Of a stretch of 64,000 nucleotides of DNA, positions 34,457 to 42,410 are shown piece after piece. Both the position numbers and the translations under genes were made by a program. The stretch comes from Stutzerimonas kirkiae (lineage in GTDB: Bacteria; Pseudomonadota; Gammaproteobacteria; Pseudomonadales; Pseudomonadaceae). How positions within the stretch are numbered: position 1 is the first letter of the stretch; each line of letters begins with the position of its first letter. Location of the stretch: positions 144,116 to 208,115 of the forward strand of contig NZ_QJUO01000003.1 of assembly GCF_004327335.1 (NCBI RefSeq), given 5' to 3'. The notes under the pieces are model-generated. The model searched no databases. It had not been told where the DNA came from and worked only from the letters and a program-made list of their open reading frames with translations.

Positions 34457-35313
34457 GACTGGTCGCTCGTCTGCTGGTCGATGAAGGTGTCGAAGTGCTG
34501 GCGTTCGGTCTGGCCCATCCAGGCGTTCAGGCGCCACAGGTCGGCGACCGGCACGTCGGTGAACGGCAGGTGGTGCAGGTAGCCGTCGGGGCCGAATTCC
34601 GGGGTCAGGGTGGTGCCCGTGTAGCCGCGGGCCTGCTGGGAGCGCCAGATCGCTTCCCAGTGGCGCTGGTGGAAAGCCAGCGCGGCGGCGTATTCCGGGG
34701 CGGCCGGATGCGGCACCTGGGGCCCCTGGTCGTAGCCGACCCGGGCCTGGATGTGGTGCACCCGCTCGACGAAGGCGCCGAGGTCGTCGGCCGGGTCGTC
34801 CAGCAGGCGTTCACAGGTCACCACCCAGTGGCTGATGTCGCTGGTGAAGCGCAGGTCCGGCAACTGTTCGATCAGTTGCAGGGTCAGCCAGGGATTGAAC
34901 AGCGAACGGGCGCGGTGGGTCTCGAAGCTGCAGGTCAGCCCCGAACGGGCGGCGATGTCCAGGGCTCCGCCGAAGAAGTCCACCTGCTGCGCCAGCGGCC
35001 AGCGGTCGTTGCCGGCCAGCACGTTGACGAAACGCGGCTGCAGTTCGGCGGCCAGCGCCAGCTTGTCGGCGAAGTCGGTCAGGTGCTCGGCCGGCGTCGC
35101 CGACTGCAGCGGCAAGACCGGTGTCGAGGTGAACAGGATGGCGATGTAGGGCAGGTTCTCGCGGCGCAGGAAGGCGGCGAATTCGGCGCGCTGCCCGGCA
35201 TCCTCGGGGATGCGCGCCTCGAGGCCGTCGAAGCCGGCTGCCCGGGCTTCGTCCAGGGCCTGCTGCCAACTGCCGCGATAGCCCCACAGGGTACGGAAGA
35301 TTTCCAGTTTCAT
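34453..35313 (-). CDS. Xylose-isomerase-like TIM-barrel protein
   Basis: A 286-aa protein of the sugar phosphate isomerase/epimerase (AP endonuclease 2 fold) superfamily. Visible features: [20 protein letters not shown] at strand 1, [12 protein letters not shown] at strand 2, [26 protein letters not shown] (E as metal ligand), [10 protein letters not shown] (D and H) and [17 protein letters not shown] (H, R). These suggest a metal-dependent isomerase, epimerase or hydrolase. The chemistry is not known. ATGA coupling to the oxygenase implies the two act on successive intermediates. A similar unnamed gene lies near gbuA in P. aeruginosa as I recall (PA1420), with low certainty. Confidence 0.82.
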   Translation of the reverse strand: MKLEIFRTLWGYRGSWQQALDEARAAGFDGLEARIPEDAGQRAEFAAFLRRENLPYIAILFTSTPVLPLQSATPAEHLTDFADKLALAAELQPRFVNVLAGNDRWPLAQQVDFFGGALDIAARSGLTCSFETHRARSLFNPWLTLQLIEQLPDLRFTSDISHWVVTCERLLDDPADDLGAFVERVHHIQARVGYDQGPQVPHPAAPEYAAALAFHQRHWEAIWRSQQARGYTGTTLTPEFGPDGYLHHLPFTDVPVADLWRLNAWMGQTERQHFDTFIDQQTSDQS

Positions 35314-35366
35314 GGCGATGCCTCATGGCGCTGCGCCTCGCAGGACGCCGCGCCGATCATGGGTTA

Positions 35367-36869
35367 TCAGACGATGGCGCTGGGCGCGGCCGTGTTGCTC
35401 CCGGCCTTGCGGCCCAGCATCGGATGGGCACCCCTGGGCCCGTAGACCGACGCCGGTTCCGGGAAGCTGCGCAACAGCGTCAGGTACAGCAGCGCCGCCA
35501 GGCCCAGGGTGATCGGCAGGCTGATGTCGATGCCGCCGGCCAGTTCGCCCAGCGGGCCGACGAACTGCCCCGGCAGGTTGACGAAGCACAGGCCGATGGC
35601 CGCGCTCGGCAGCCAGGCGCCCAGGCCGCGCCAGTTCCAGCCATGCTGGAACCAGTAGTGGCCGCCGCGCTGGCCGCGGGTGAATACCTGCAGGTCATCG
35701 GCATGGTAGAAGCCGCGGCGGGCGATCAGGCCGAGGATCATGATCACCATCCACGGGCTGGTGCAGGTGATGATCAGCACGGCGAAGGTGGACACGCTCT
35801 GCACCAGGTTGAAGGCGAAGCGGCCGATGAAGATGAAGGCGATGGCGGCGACGCCGATCAGCAGGGTGGCGCCGGCGCGGCTGAGCAGGCGCGGGAACAT
35901 GCTCGACATGTCCAGGCCGGTGCCGTACAGCGCGGTGGTGCCGGTGGACATGCCGCCGATCACGGCGATCAGACACACCGGCAGGAAGAACCAGGTGGGC
36001 GAGATGGCCAGCAGGCCGCCGACGTAGTTGTTGGCCTCGATGTACTGCGGCGCCTGGCTGGCCACCAGGGTCGCGGTGCACAGGCCGAACAGGAACGGGA
36101 TCAGGGTGCCGGCCTGGGCGGCGAGTACCGCCAGCATGATGCGCGCCTTGGAGGTCTGCCGGGGGATGTAGCGCGACCAGTCGCCGAGAAAGGCGCCGAA
36201 CGATACCGGGTTGCTCATGGCCAGGATCGCCGCGCCGATGAAGGCCGCCCAGAAGCCCGGTTGCTCGAGGCTGACGCTGCCGGCGAAGTCGGCGTCGAAG
36301 GTGCCGGCGAAGGCGAGGATGCCGAGCAGGAACAGCAGGCTGGAGGCCCATACCGCGATCTTGTTGACCCACAGCATGAAGCGGAAACCGTAGATGCACA
36401 CCACCAGTACCAGCACGGCGAACAGGCCATAGGCCAGGCCCAGGGTGAGGTTGTCCTCGGGCAGGCCGACCAGGCGCTTGGCGCCGCCGACCAGGGCGTC
36501 TCCGGAACTCCAGACCGACAGCGAGAAGAAGGCCACCGCGGTGAGCAGCGACAGGAACGAGCCGATGATGCGCCCGTGGATGCCGAAGTGGGCGCCGGAC
36601 GACACCGCGTTGTTGGTGCCGTTGAGGGCGCCGAACAGGCCCATGGGGGCGAGGATCAGGGCGCCCAGCGCCACACCGAGGACGATCGACCAGACCCCGG
36701 CCTGGAAGGACAGGCCGAACAGCACCGGGAAGCTGCCGAGCACGGCGGTGGCGAAGGTATTGGCGCCACCGAAGATCAGGCGGAACAGATCGGTCGGGGT
36801 GGCGTCGCGCTGATGGTCGGGTATCTGTTCGACACCAAAGGTTTCGATACGCGTCTTCGGGTGAGTCAT
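35367..36869 (-). CDS. NCS1-family permease (purine/cytosine permease-like)
   Basis: A 500-aa integral membrane symporter with about 12 helices. Family marks include RDATPTDLFRLIFGGANTFATAV at TM1, a FGIHGRIIGSFLSLLTAVAF segment and the central SNPVSFGAFLGDWSRYIP block. NCS1 proteins import nucleobases, hydantoins or similar N-rich solutes with Na+ or H+. Next to gbuA, an uptake role for guanidinobutyrate or a related compound fits; a transporter of this family lies at the gbu locus of P. aeruginosa (PA1419, from memory). GGAG precedes the ATG. It lies 220 bp after gbuA on the same strand. Confidence 0.88.
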   Translation of the reverse strand: MTHPKTRIETFGVEQIPDHQRDATPTDLFRLIFGGANTFATAVLGSFPVLFGLSFQAGVWSIVLGVALGALILAPMGLFGALNGTNNAVSSGAHFGIHGRIIGSFLSLLTAVAFFSLSVWSSGDALVGGAKRLVGLPEDNLTLGLAYGLFAVLVLVVCIYGFRFMLWVNKIAVWASSLLFLLGILAFAGTFDADFAGSVSLEQPGFWAAFIGAAILAMSNPVSFGAFLGDWSRYIPRQTSKARIMLAVLAAQAGTLIPFLFGLCTATLVASQAPQYIEANNYVGGLLAISPTWFFLPVCLIAVIGGMSTGTTALYGTGLDMSSMFPRLLSRAGATLLIGVAAIAFIFIGRFAFNLVQSVSTFAVLIITCTSPWMVIMILGLIARRGFYHADDLQVFTRGQRGGHYWFQHGWNWRGLGAWLPSAAIGLCFVNLPGQFVGPLGELAGGIDISLPITLGLAALLYLTLLRSFPEPASVYGPRGAHPMLGRKAGSNTAAPSAIV

Positions 36870-37089
36870 GGTGGAGCTCCAGCGCCTGTCACGGTTGTTA
36901 TAAGGCCGGCGTAGGTACTCCGACCCCTTTATGGCCGCCCGGTGGACCCAGGGCGGTGAGTGCGTTGGCAGTGGCGGCAAGGCCGCAAGGCACCCGCACG
37001 CGGGGGCGGCGGGCTTCGTCTGGCCCGCTCGTCGCTGCTGTATCTATCTGTCGGTGCCTGGCGGCTCGATAGTTCGCGGGCTACGCCAC

Positions 37090-38049
37090 TTATCGGTGCG
37101 CCACTCCAGGTAGTACGCAGAGCATTTCATAGAGCAGGTTGGCGCCCAGCAGCGCGGTGTTGCCGCTGTTGTCGTAGGGTGGCGAGACCTCGACCAGGTC
37201 GCAGCCGACCAGCTCCAGGCCCTGGCAGCCGCGAATGATTTCCAGCGCCTGGATGGTGGTCAGGCCGCCGACTTCCGGGGTGCCGGTACCGGGCGCCCAG
37301 GCCGGGTCGATGCCGTCGATGTCGAACGACAGGTACACCGGGCCGCCACCGACCTGTTCGCGTACCTCGGCCATCAGTGCTACCAGGGACTTGTGCCAGC
37401 ATTCCTCGGCCTGTACCACGCGAAAGCCCTGCTTGCGGCTCCAGTTGAAATCCTCGGCGGTGTAGCCCTGGGCGCGCAGACCGATCTGCACCACCCGCCC
37501 GCTGTCCAGCAGGCCCTCTTCCTGGGCGCGGCGGAAGGTGGTGCCGTGGGCGATCTTCTCGCCGAACATATGGTCGTTGACATCGGCATGGGCATCCACG
37601 TGCACCAGGCCGACCTTGCCGTGCTTCTTCTTCATGGCCCGCAGGATCGGCAGGGTCAGGGTGTGGTCGCCGCCCAGGGTCAGGGGAATGATGCCGCGCT
37701 CGAGGATGCCGTCGTAGGTCTCTTCGATGATGCGTACCGCGTCGAGCAGGTTGAAGGTGTTGATCGCCACGTCACCGATGTCGGCGACGTTGAGGGAGTC
37801 GAAGGGCGCCGCACCGGTGGCCATGTTGTAGGGGCGGATCATCACCGACTCGGCGCGGATCTGCCGGGGGCCGAAGCGCGTGCCCGAGCGCAACGAGGTG
37901 CCGATGTCCAGCGGGATGCCGATGAAGGCGGCGTCCAACTCGCGCTGCTGCTGCGCATCTTCGATGTGCGGCAGGCGCAGCATGGTGGAGATGCCGGCGA
38001 AACGCGGCATTTGGTTGCCGCCCAGGGGTTGGTGGAGTGATTTGTGCAT
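37090..38049 (-). CDS. gbuA: Guanidinobutyrase GbuA (ureohydrolase)
   Basis: Mn-dependent ureohydrolase of 319 aa, converting 4-guanidinobutyrate to GABA and urea. Metal-binding motifs GGDHTLTLP, VHVDAHADVND and SFDIDGIDPAWAPGTGTPE are intact. Sequence and length follow GbuA of P. aeruginosa almost throughout (N-terminus MHKSLHQPLGGNQMPRFAGI). An agmatinase role is less likely. It is divergent from the LysR gene gbuR (151-bp gap) and heads a minus-strand set with the NCS1 permease, TIM-barrel protein, oxygenase, ABC importer and ThDP decarboxylase. Confidence 0.93.
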   Translation of the reverse strand: MHKSLHQPLGGNQMPRFAGISTMLRLPHIEDAQQQRELDAAFIGIPLDIGTSLRSGTRFGPRQIRAESVMIRPYNMATGAAPFDSLNVADIGDVAINTFNLLDAVRIIEETYDGILERGIIPLTLGGDHTLTLPILRAMKKKHGKVGLVHVDAHADVNDHMFGEKIAHGTTFRRAQEEGLLDSGRVVQIGLRAQGYTAEDFNWSRKQGFRVVQAEECWHKSLVALMAEVREQVGGGPVYLSFDIDGIDPAWAPGTGTPEVGGLTTIQALEIIRGCQGLELVGCDLVEVSPPYDNSGNTALLGANLLYEMLCVLPGVAHR

Positions 38050-38200
38050 TGCGTGGCCTCGGGGGTTACTGCGCTTTGGGCGGATTCTGCGCAGCGCGGA
38101 ATCCCCGCAAGAATCGCAATTCGCAAATAATCACTTCAGAGATTTCAAAACTATCCCGAACCGGCAAGAATGCCCGCTCGTCTCTCCCGAACCGATTGCC

Positions 38201-39070
38201 ATGCCCGATCTCAAGCTGTTGCGCATATTCGTCGCAGTGGTGCGCCACCAGGGCTTCGCCGCTGCCCAACAGGAACTGAACCTGTCGACCTCGGCGATCA
38301 GCACCTATATGAGCCAACTGGAAAGCCAGCTCGGTTTCACCCTGTGCCACCGTGGCCGTGGCGGTTTCAGCCTGACCGCCAAGGGTGATCTGCTGCACCA
38401 GGAAACCCAGCGCATGTTGCTGGAGCTGGAAGGCTTCGAGCGTTATTCGGCGGCGCTGCAGGGCGACCTGGGCGGCACCCTCAACCTTGGCGTACTGGAC
38501 TCGACGGTCAGCGATCCGGCGCTGCCGCTACCGGAACTGATCGGCGCCTATTGCCAGCAGCACCCGGCCGTGCACCTGCGGCTGTCGGTACTCAGCCCCC
38601 ACGAATTGCAACTGGGGGTGCTGGAGAATCGCCTGGAGCTGGGCATCGGCTCGTTCTTCAACCGTATGAACGGCCTGGTCTATCAGCCGCTCTACCGTGA
38701 GCAGCACTGGCTGTACTGCAGCGACCACCACCCACTGTTCGGCGAGCGACGTATCCCGGCCGAGCTGATCGCCCGCCAGCGCATGGTCGGCCGTGGCTAC
38801 TGGAGCCAGGCGGAGCTGGCCCGGCACGGCTTCAAGGAAAGCGCGGCAACGGTCGAGAGCATGGAGGCGCAACTGATCCTCATCCTCTCGGGCGCCTACA
38901 TTGGCTACCTGCCGGAGCACTACGCCCATGGCTGGGTCGAGCGCGGCCGCCTGCAGGCGCTGCTTCCCGCCACCTACGGCTACCAGGCGCCATTCTCGCT
39001 GATCCTGCGGCGTGGTCGTGCACGCGATCCGCTGATCCAGACCTTCCGTGACCTGCTCAGGCGCCGCTGA
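38201..39070 (+). CDS. gbuR: LysR-type regulator GbuR
   Basis: A 289-aa LysR activator. Helix-turn-helix at residues 1-60 (LKLLRIFVAVVRHQGFAAAQ, LNLSTSAISTYMSQLESQLG) and an effector-binding domain from about 90. Its divergence from gbuA matches gbuR in P. aeruginosa, where GbuR induces gbuA in response to 4-guanidinobutyrate. It probably binds in the 151-bp gap, which contains T-N11-A-like A/T-rich sequence, though no single site is clear. The start ATG 38201 yields the family N-terminus; longer frames are not conserved. Confidence 0.88.
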   Translation: MPDLKLLRIFVAVVRHQGFAAAQQELNLSTSAISTYMSQLESQLGFTLCHRGRGGFSLTAKGDLLHQETQRMLLELEGFERYSAALQGDLGGTLNLGVLDSTVSDPALPLPELIGAYCQQHPAVHLRLSVLSPHELQLGVLENRLELGIGSFFNRMNGLVYQPLYREQHWLYCSDHHPLFGERRIPAELIARQRMVGRGYWSQAELARHGFKESAATVESMEAQLILILSGAYIGYLPEHYAHGWVERGRLQALLPATYGYQAPFSLILRRGRARDPLIQTFRDLLRRR

Positions 39071-39178
39071 AGGGTGTTTCGACACTTTCAGCCGGTTTTC
39101 CCGTATTCTCTCGCGTTTCCCCGGCATCCTGGCGCTTGCCCCGATGCGTTCCCATCCGTTCGAGAAAGTTGAAGTAGC

Positions 39179-41122
39179 GTGGCCACCCGCCATCCCGTTG
39201 TTTTCGTTCTGATGCTGGCATTGCTGTCGTCCGGCTGTGCAGGCGTCAAAGTCTCGTCTCTCAGCACTTCCGATTATATGGCGCAGCGCCGTGGCGACGT
39301 ATTGACCACTGGCACACTGAGCAGCGCGACCATCAGCTCCTTGCAGGTGGTGGGGATTGCCGATTTCCGCTGTCGTGAGCGCGAGGATGTGCCTTCCTGC
39401 CGCGAAGTGCTGGGCAGCACCCGCGATGGCCTGCGGGCCGAGCGGCGGCTGTCGGCCCTGGCCGAATTGTGGCTGCAGAGGGCCTTGCGCCTGGAGCGGC
39501 AGGGTGGCGCCCAGGCCGACGATATCCTCGACGCCTATATGGAAACGGCGCGCCATGCCTATGCCTACCTGTTCTTCAGCGAGCGGGAACCGGGGCAGCG
39601 GGCGTTCGAAGATCGCCAGACCCAGGTCCGCGACTATTACAACTTTGCCGTGCAGCAAGCGGTCACCCGCCTGTTCGAGCGTTATCGGGGACGGCCGCCA
39701 GTTCTGCGCGAGGATGGCATGTTCCGGGTCGAGGCCGGGCGTTGGGCGGCCTATGGCGACATGGCCGACGTACGCCTGGCGGATGGCCGCGACCTGCCGA
39801 GGGAGCTGATTCCCGCTTCTTCGCTGTCGTTCGCCGGGCTGCGCAACCAGTACCGCCGCGACGGTTTCGGCGCCGAACTGGTGGCGGTGACGGCACGTCG
39901 CGTGGTGGGCAAGGACAGCGGCGCCGTGCCCTACAGCGAAACCCCCTTTCCAGCCATCACCGCGGTGATGAGTTTCCCGGGGAACAGTCTTGAGGCTGTC
40001 CTGCAAACCCACGAGGCGCGGCTGATGGGCTACGACCCGTATCGCCAGGACAGCATTCTGCTGGCCGGGCGCGAGGTGCCGCTGGCGGCCAACTTCACCT
40101 CGGGTTATGGGCTGTGGCTGGCGCGCTCCGGGTTTGCCGTGCAGTCGCTGCTGACCCTGGTCGGGCGCGGCGAGCCGCTGGAGGAGCCGCGGGTCTATCT
40201 GATGCAGCCCTACGACCCGGACCGTCGCGTGATCATCATGCTGCATGGCCTGGCCAGCAGCCCCGAGGCCTGGATCAATGTGGCCAACGAGGTGCTGGGC
40301 GACGAGACACTGCGGCAGAACTACCAGATATGGCAGGTCTACTACCCGACCAACGCGCCGCTGGTGTTCAACAATGCCTCCATCCGCAAGGCCGTGACCG
40401 AGACGCTGCGGCAGTTCGATCCCGGGGCATCGGCGCTGGCCTCGCGGGATGTGGTGCTGATCGGGCACAGCATGGGCGGCGTTCTGTCGCGCCTGATGGT
40501 GTCTTCTTCCGGCGATCTGTTGTGGCGCGACTTCGAGGAAAGCTACAAGCTGAAGGGGGCCAGGTTGCAGCGCGCCAGGCAGACGCTGGACGATTACCTG
40601 AGTTTCGAGCCGCTGCCCCAGGTGAGCCGGGCGATTTTCGTCGCGGCGCCGCATCGTGGCACGCCCTTCGCGGAAAACCGTCTGTCACGCTGGGCCGCCG
40701 GCATGGTGCGGCTGCCGGTTTCGGTGCTCGGGCGTTTCAAGGATGTCGCGCAACTGGTGGTCGATCCGGGCAGCGCGCCGCCCGCGTCACTGCTGCGACC
40801 GCTGAACAGTATCGACAACCTCAGCGACCAGGATCCCTTCGTCAGGCGCGCCGCGCAGATGCCGATATCGCCCGCGGTGCGTTACCACAGCATCATGGGC
40901 AACGATACGCCGAAGCTGGCGCTGCTGGAGTCGAGCGATGGCGTGGTGCCTTATGGCAGTGCGCACTTGCCGGGGGCGGAATCGGAGAAGGTGATCGCTT
41001 CCTGGCACAGTGTCCAGGAGACGCCGGAGGCGATCCTGGAGATTCGCCGTATATTGCACCAGAGCCTGGCCGAGGATGGGCACGCGCGTGATACGCCGAT
41101 GCCGATGCAGGCGTCAAATTGA
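39179..41122 (+). CDS. Lipoprotein with C-terminal alpha/beta hydrolase (lipase-like) domain
   Basis: A 647-aa predicted lipoprotein: signal VVFVLMLALLSSGCAG with the lipid-attachment Cys at about residue 20. The first ~330 residues are of unknown type. The remainder is an alpha/beta hydrolase: VIIMLHGLASSPEAW (oxyanion region), nucleophile elbow IGHSMGGVLSRLM, HRGTPFA, an Asp in SSDGVVPYGS and a His in SWHSVQETPE. It is therefore a probable envelope esterase or lipase. A similar protein exists in P. aeruginosa (PA3734 from memory). GTG start with GAGAAAG upstream. It is followed by a small membrane protein gene 36 bp later. Confidence 0.85.
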   Translation: MATRHPVVFVLMLALLSSGCAGVKVSSLSTSDYMAQRRGDVLTTGTLSSATISSLQVVGIADFRCREREDVPSCREVLGSTRDGLRAERRLSALAELWLQRALRLERQGGAQADDILDAYMETARHAYAYLFFSEREPGQRAFEDRQTQVRDYYNFAVQQAVTRLFERYRGRPPVLREDGMFRVEAGRWAAYGDMADVRLADGRDLPRELIPASSLSFAGLRNQYRRDGFGAELVAVTARRVVGKDSGAVPYSETPFPAITAVMSFPGNSLEAVLQTHEARLMGYDPYRQDSILLAGREVPLAANFTSGYGLWLARSGFAVQSLLTLVGRGEPLEEPRVYLMQPYDPDRRVIIMLHGLASSPEAWINVANEVLGDETLRQNYQIWQVYYPTNAPLVFNNASIRKAVTETLRQFDPGASALASRDVVLIGHSMGGVLSRLMVSSSGDLLWRDFEESYKLKGARLQRARQTLDDYLSFEPLPQVSRAIFVAAPHRGTPFAENRLSRWAAGMVRLPVSVLGRFKDVAQLVVDPGSAPPASLLRPLNSIDNLSDQDPFVRRAAQMPISPAVRYHSIMGNDTPKLALLESSDGVVPYGSAHLPGAESEKVIASWHSVQETPEAILEIRRILHQSLAEDGHARDTPMPMQASN

Positions 41123-41158
41123 ATGGGCTTCGGCCCGTATCTGGAATGGGGAGGGAAT

Positions 41159-41332
41159 ATGCAAGCGCTATGGGTCACTCTGGGAATCATCTGCCTGGGC
41201 ATGCTGCTGCTGGGCATCGGCTTCACGCGGCGCGACACGCCGAGCGGCATCGCGCTGCTCTGGGTCGGCACCCTGTGCATGTTGAGTGTGATCGGCTACC
41301 GCATTCTCGAGGCGATCAAGATCCTGCCCTAG
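41159..41332 (+). CDS. Small membrane protein, 57 aa
   Basis: A short protein with two hydrophobic helices (LWVTLGIICLGMLLLGIGF and ALLWVGTLCMLSVIGYRIL) separated by the polar turn TRRDTPSG. GGGGAGGG eight bases before ATG 41159 decides this start over an ATG 36 bases earlier. No family was recognised. It follows the lipoprotein hydrolase and lies antisense to the last ~55 codons of the DUF4105 gene, an unusual convergent overlap. Confidence 0.65.
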   Translation: MQALWVTLGIICLGMLLLGIGFTRRDTPSGIALLWVGTLCMLSVIGYRILEAIKILP

Positions 41333-42337
41333 GCTTTCCCAGCCAGGCACGCCACGGCGGATCGCCCGGGAAAAGTCCTCGCTGGCATCGCTGGCGAGCG
41401 CCCTGTCGGTGAAGCGGCCGCGTTCGCGTAGCTGTTCCAGGCCGAAGCCCGGGGTGAAGCCGTCCAGGCTGTGCACGTACTCGGGAAGGTAGCCGCTGAG
41501 CAGCAGGCGATAGTCCAGCGGCAGGCCGCCGACGATATGCTGCATCATGCCGAATACCAGGGTGGTGCAGTTGGCCGTGACGGTATGGTAGAAGCGCGGC
41601 TTGCGTACCAGTTCGTTGGCCTGTTCGACGTAGGACAGGAACAGCGAGCGCATGACATCCCGCGGCATATCCACCCGGTACAGGTATTCGTCTTCCCCTC
41701 GCACATTGCTGCGTACCCGCACCACGTCGCGTTCGTCGGCGGCGATGATGCTCAGTTCGAACTCCTTGAAGAAACCGCCGATCTCCGAATAGCGCTCGTG
41801 GCGCTCCTTGCGGATTTCCACCGAGAAGGTGACGAATTCGCCCGTTTCGAAGCCGAACGACACCAGCACGTGGGCGATCGCCGACATGCCCCAGTAGGAG
41901 GTGATCAGGTCGACCGAGGCCAGTTTGCCCAGGTCGTAGCGGCGGTTTTCCCAGCGGGGGGTGTAGTCCTCGTCGCTGCGCCAGTCGAAGTTGCGCACGT
42001 GGGGCAGGGTGACGATGTCGTTCTCGATCCGGCCCTGGGCCATGTACATGACGTCATCGGCCCAGTCCCGTTCGTTGGAGGGGGCCAGGCTGTGCCACCA
42101 GAACTGCAGGATGGCGAAGCCGAGGACGAAGCCGGCCAGCCCGCGCCAGCCATTGCGCCACAGGGAAGCCAATGCCGCCAGTACCGCCAGGGCCAGGACG
42201 ATGAGCACGACTGTCTTCAGCGATGCCTCCAGCGGCAGCCGGTAGTAGAGCGCAAGACCGCCCCAGAGGCTGCACAGGAGGATTGCCAGGGAGAGTAGGC
42301 TGCGAGTCAGCCAGTGGCGAAGGGTCGGGCCGGGCAT
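41168..42337 (-). CDS. DUF4105 (Lnb N-terminal periplasmic domain) membrane protein
   Basis: A 389-aa protein with three N-terminal membrane helices (residues 10-30, 40-60, 68-85), then a periplasmic domain with DUF4105 marks: HVRNFDWRSDEDYTPRWENR, LITSYWGMSAIAHVLVSFGF, EIRKERHERYSEIGGFF and YHTVTANCTTLVF. The conserved His and Cys (TANCTT) resemble a cysteine-peptidase-like centre. Function is unknown. The typical end seems to be AIRRGVPGW; the last ~55 residues (QDLDRLENAVADHTQHAQGA...) are low-complexity and antisense to the small membrane gene, so the natural stop may have been lost. Confidence 0.82.
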   Translation of the reverse strand: MPGPTLRHWLTRSLLSLAILLCSLWGGLALYYRLPLEASLKTVVLIVLALAVLAALASLWRNGWRGLAGFVLGFAILQFWWHSLAPSNERDWADDVMYMAQGRIENDIVTLPHVRNFDWRSDEDYTPRWENRRYDLGKLASVDLITSYWGMSAIAHVLVSFGFETGEFVTFSVEIRKERHERYSEIGGFFKEFELSIIAADERDVVRVRSNVRGEDEYLYRVDMPRDVMRSLFLSYVEQANELVRKPRFYHTVTANCTTLVFGMMQHIVGGLPLDYRLLLSGYLPEYVHSLDGFTPGFGLEQLRERGRFTDRALASDASEDFSRAIRRGVPGWESLGQDLDRLENAVADHTQHAQGADPEQRDAARRVAPREADAQQQHAQADDSQSDP

Positions 42338-42410
42338 GGAGCTTCCTTGACGAGTGGCAGGGGCGGCACCCGCCGGCCGGCATGGCCGGCGAGCAGGCGC
42401 CTGGCTGGCC

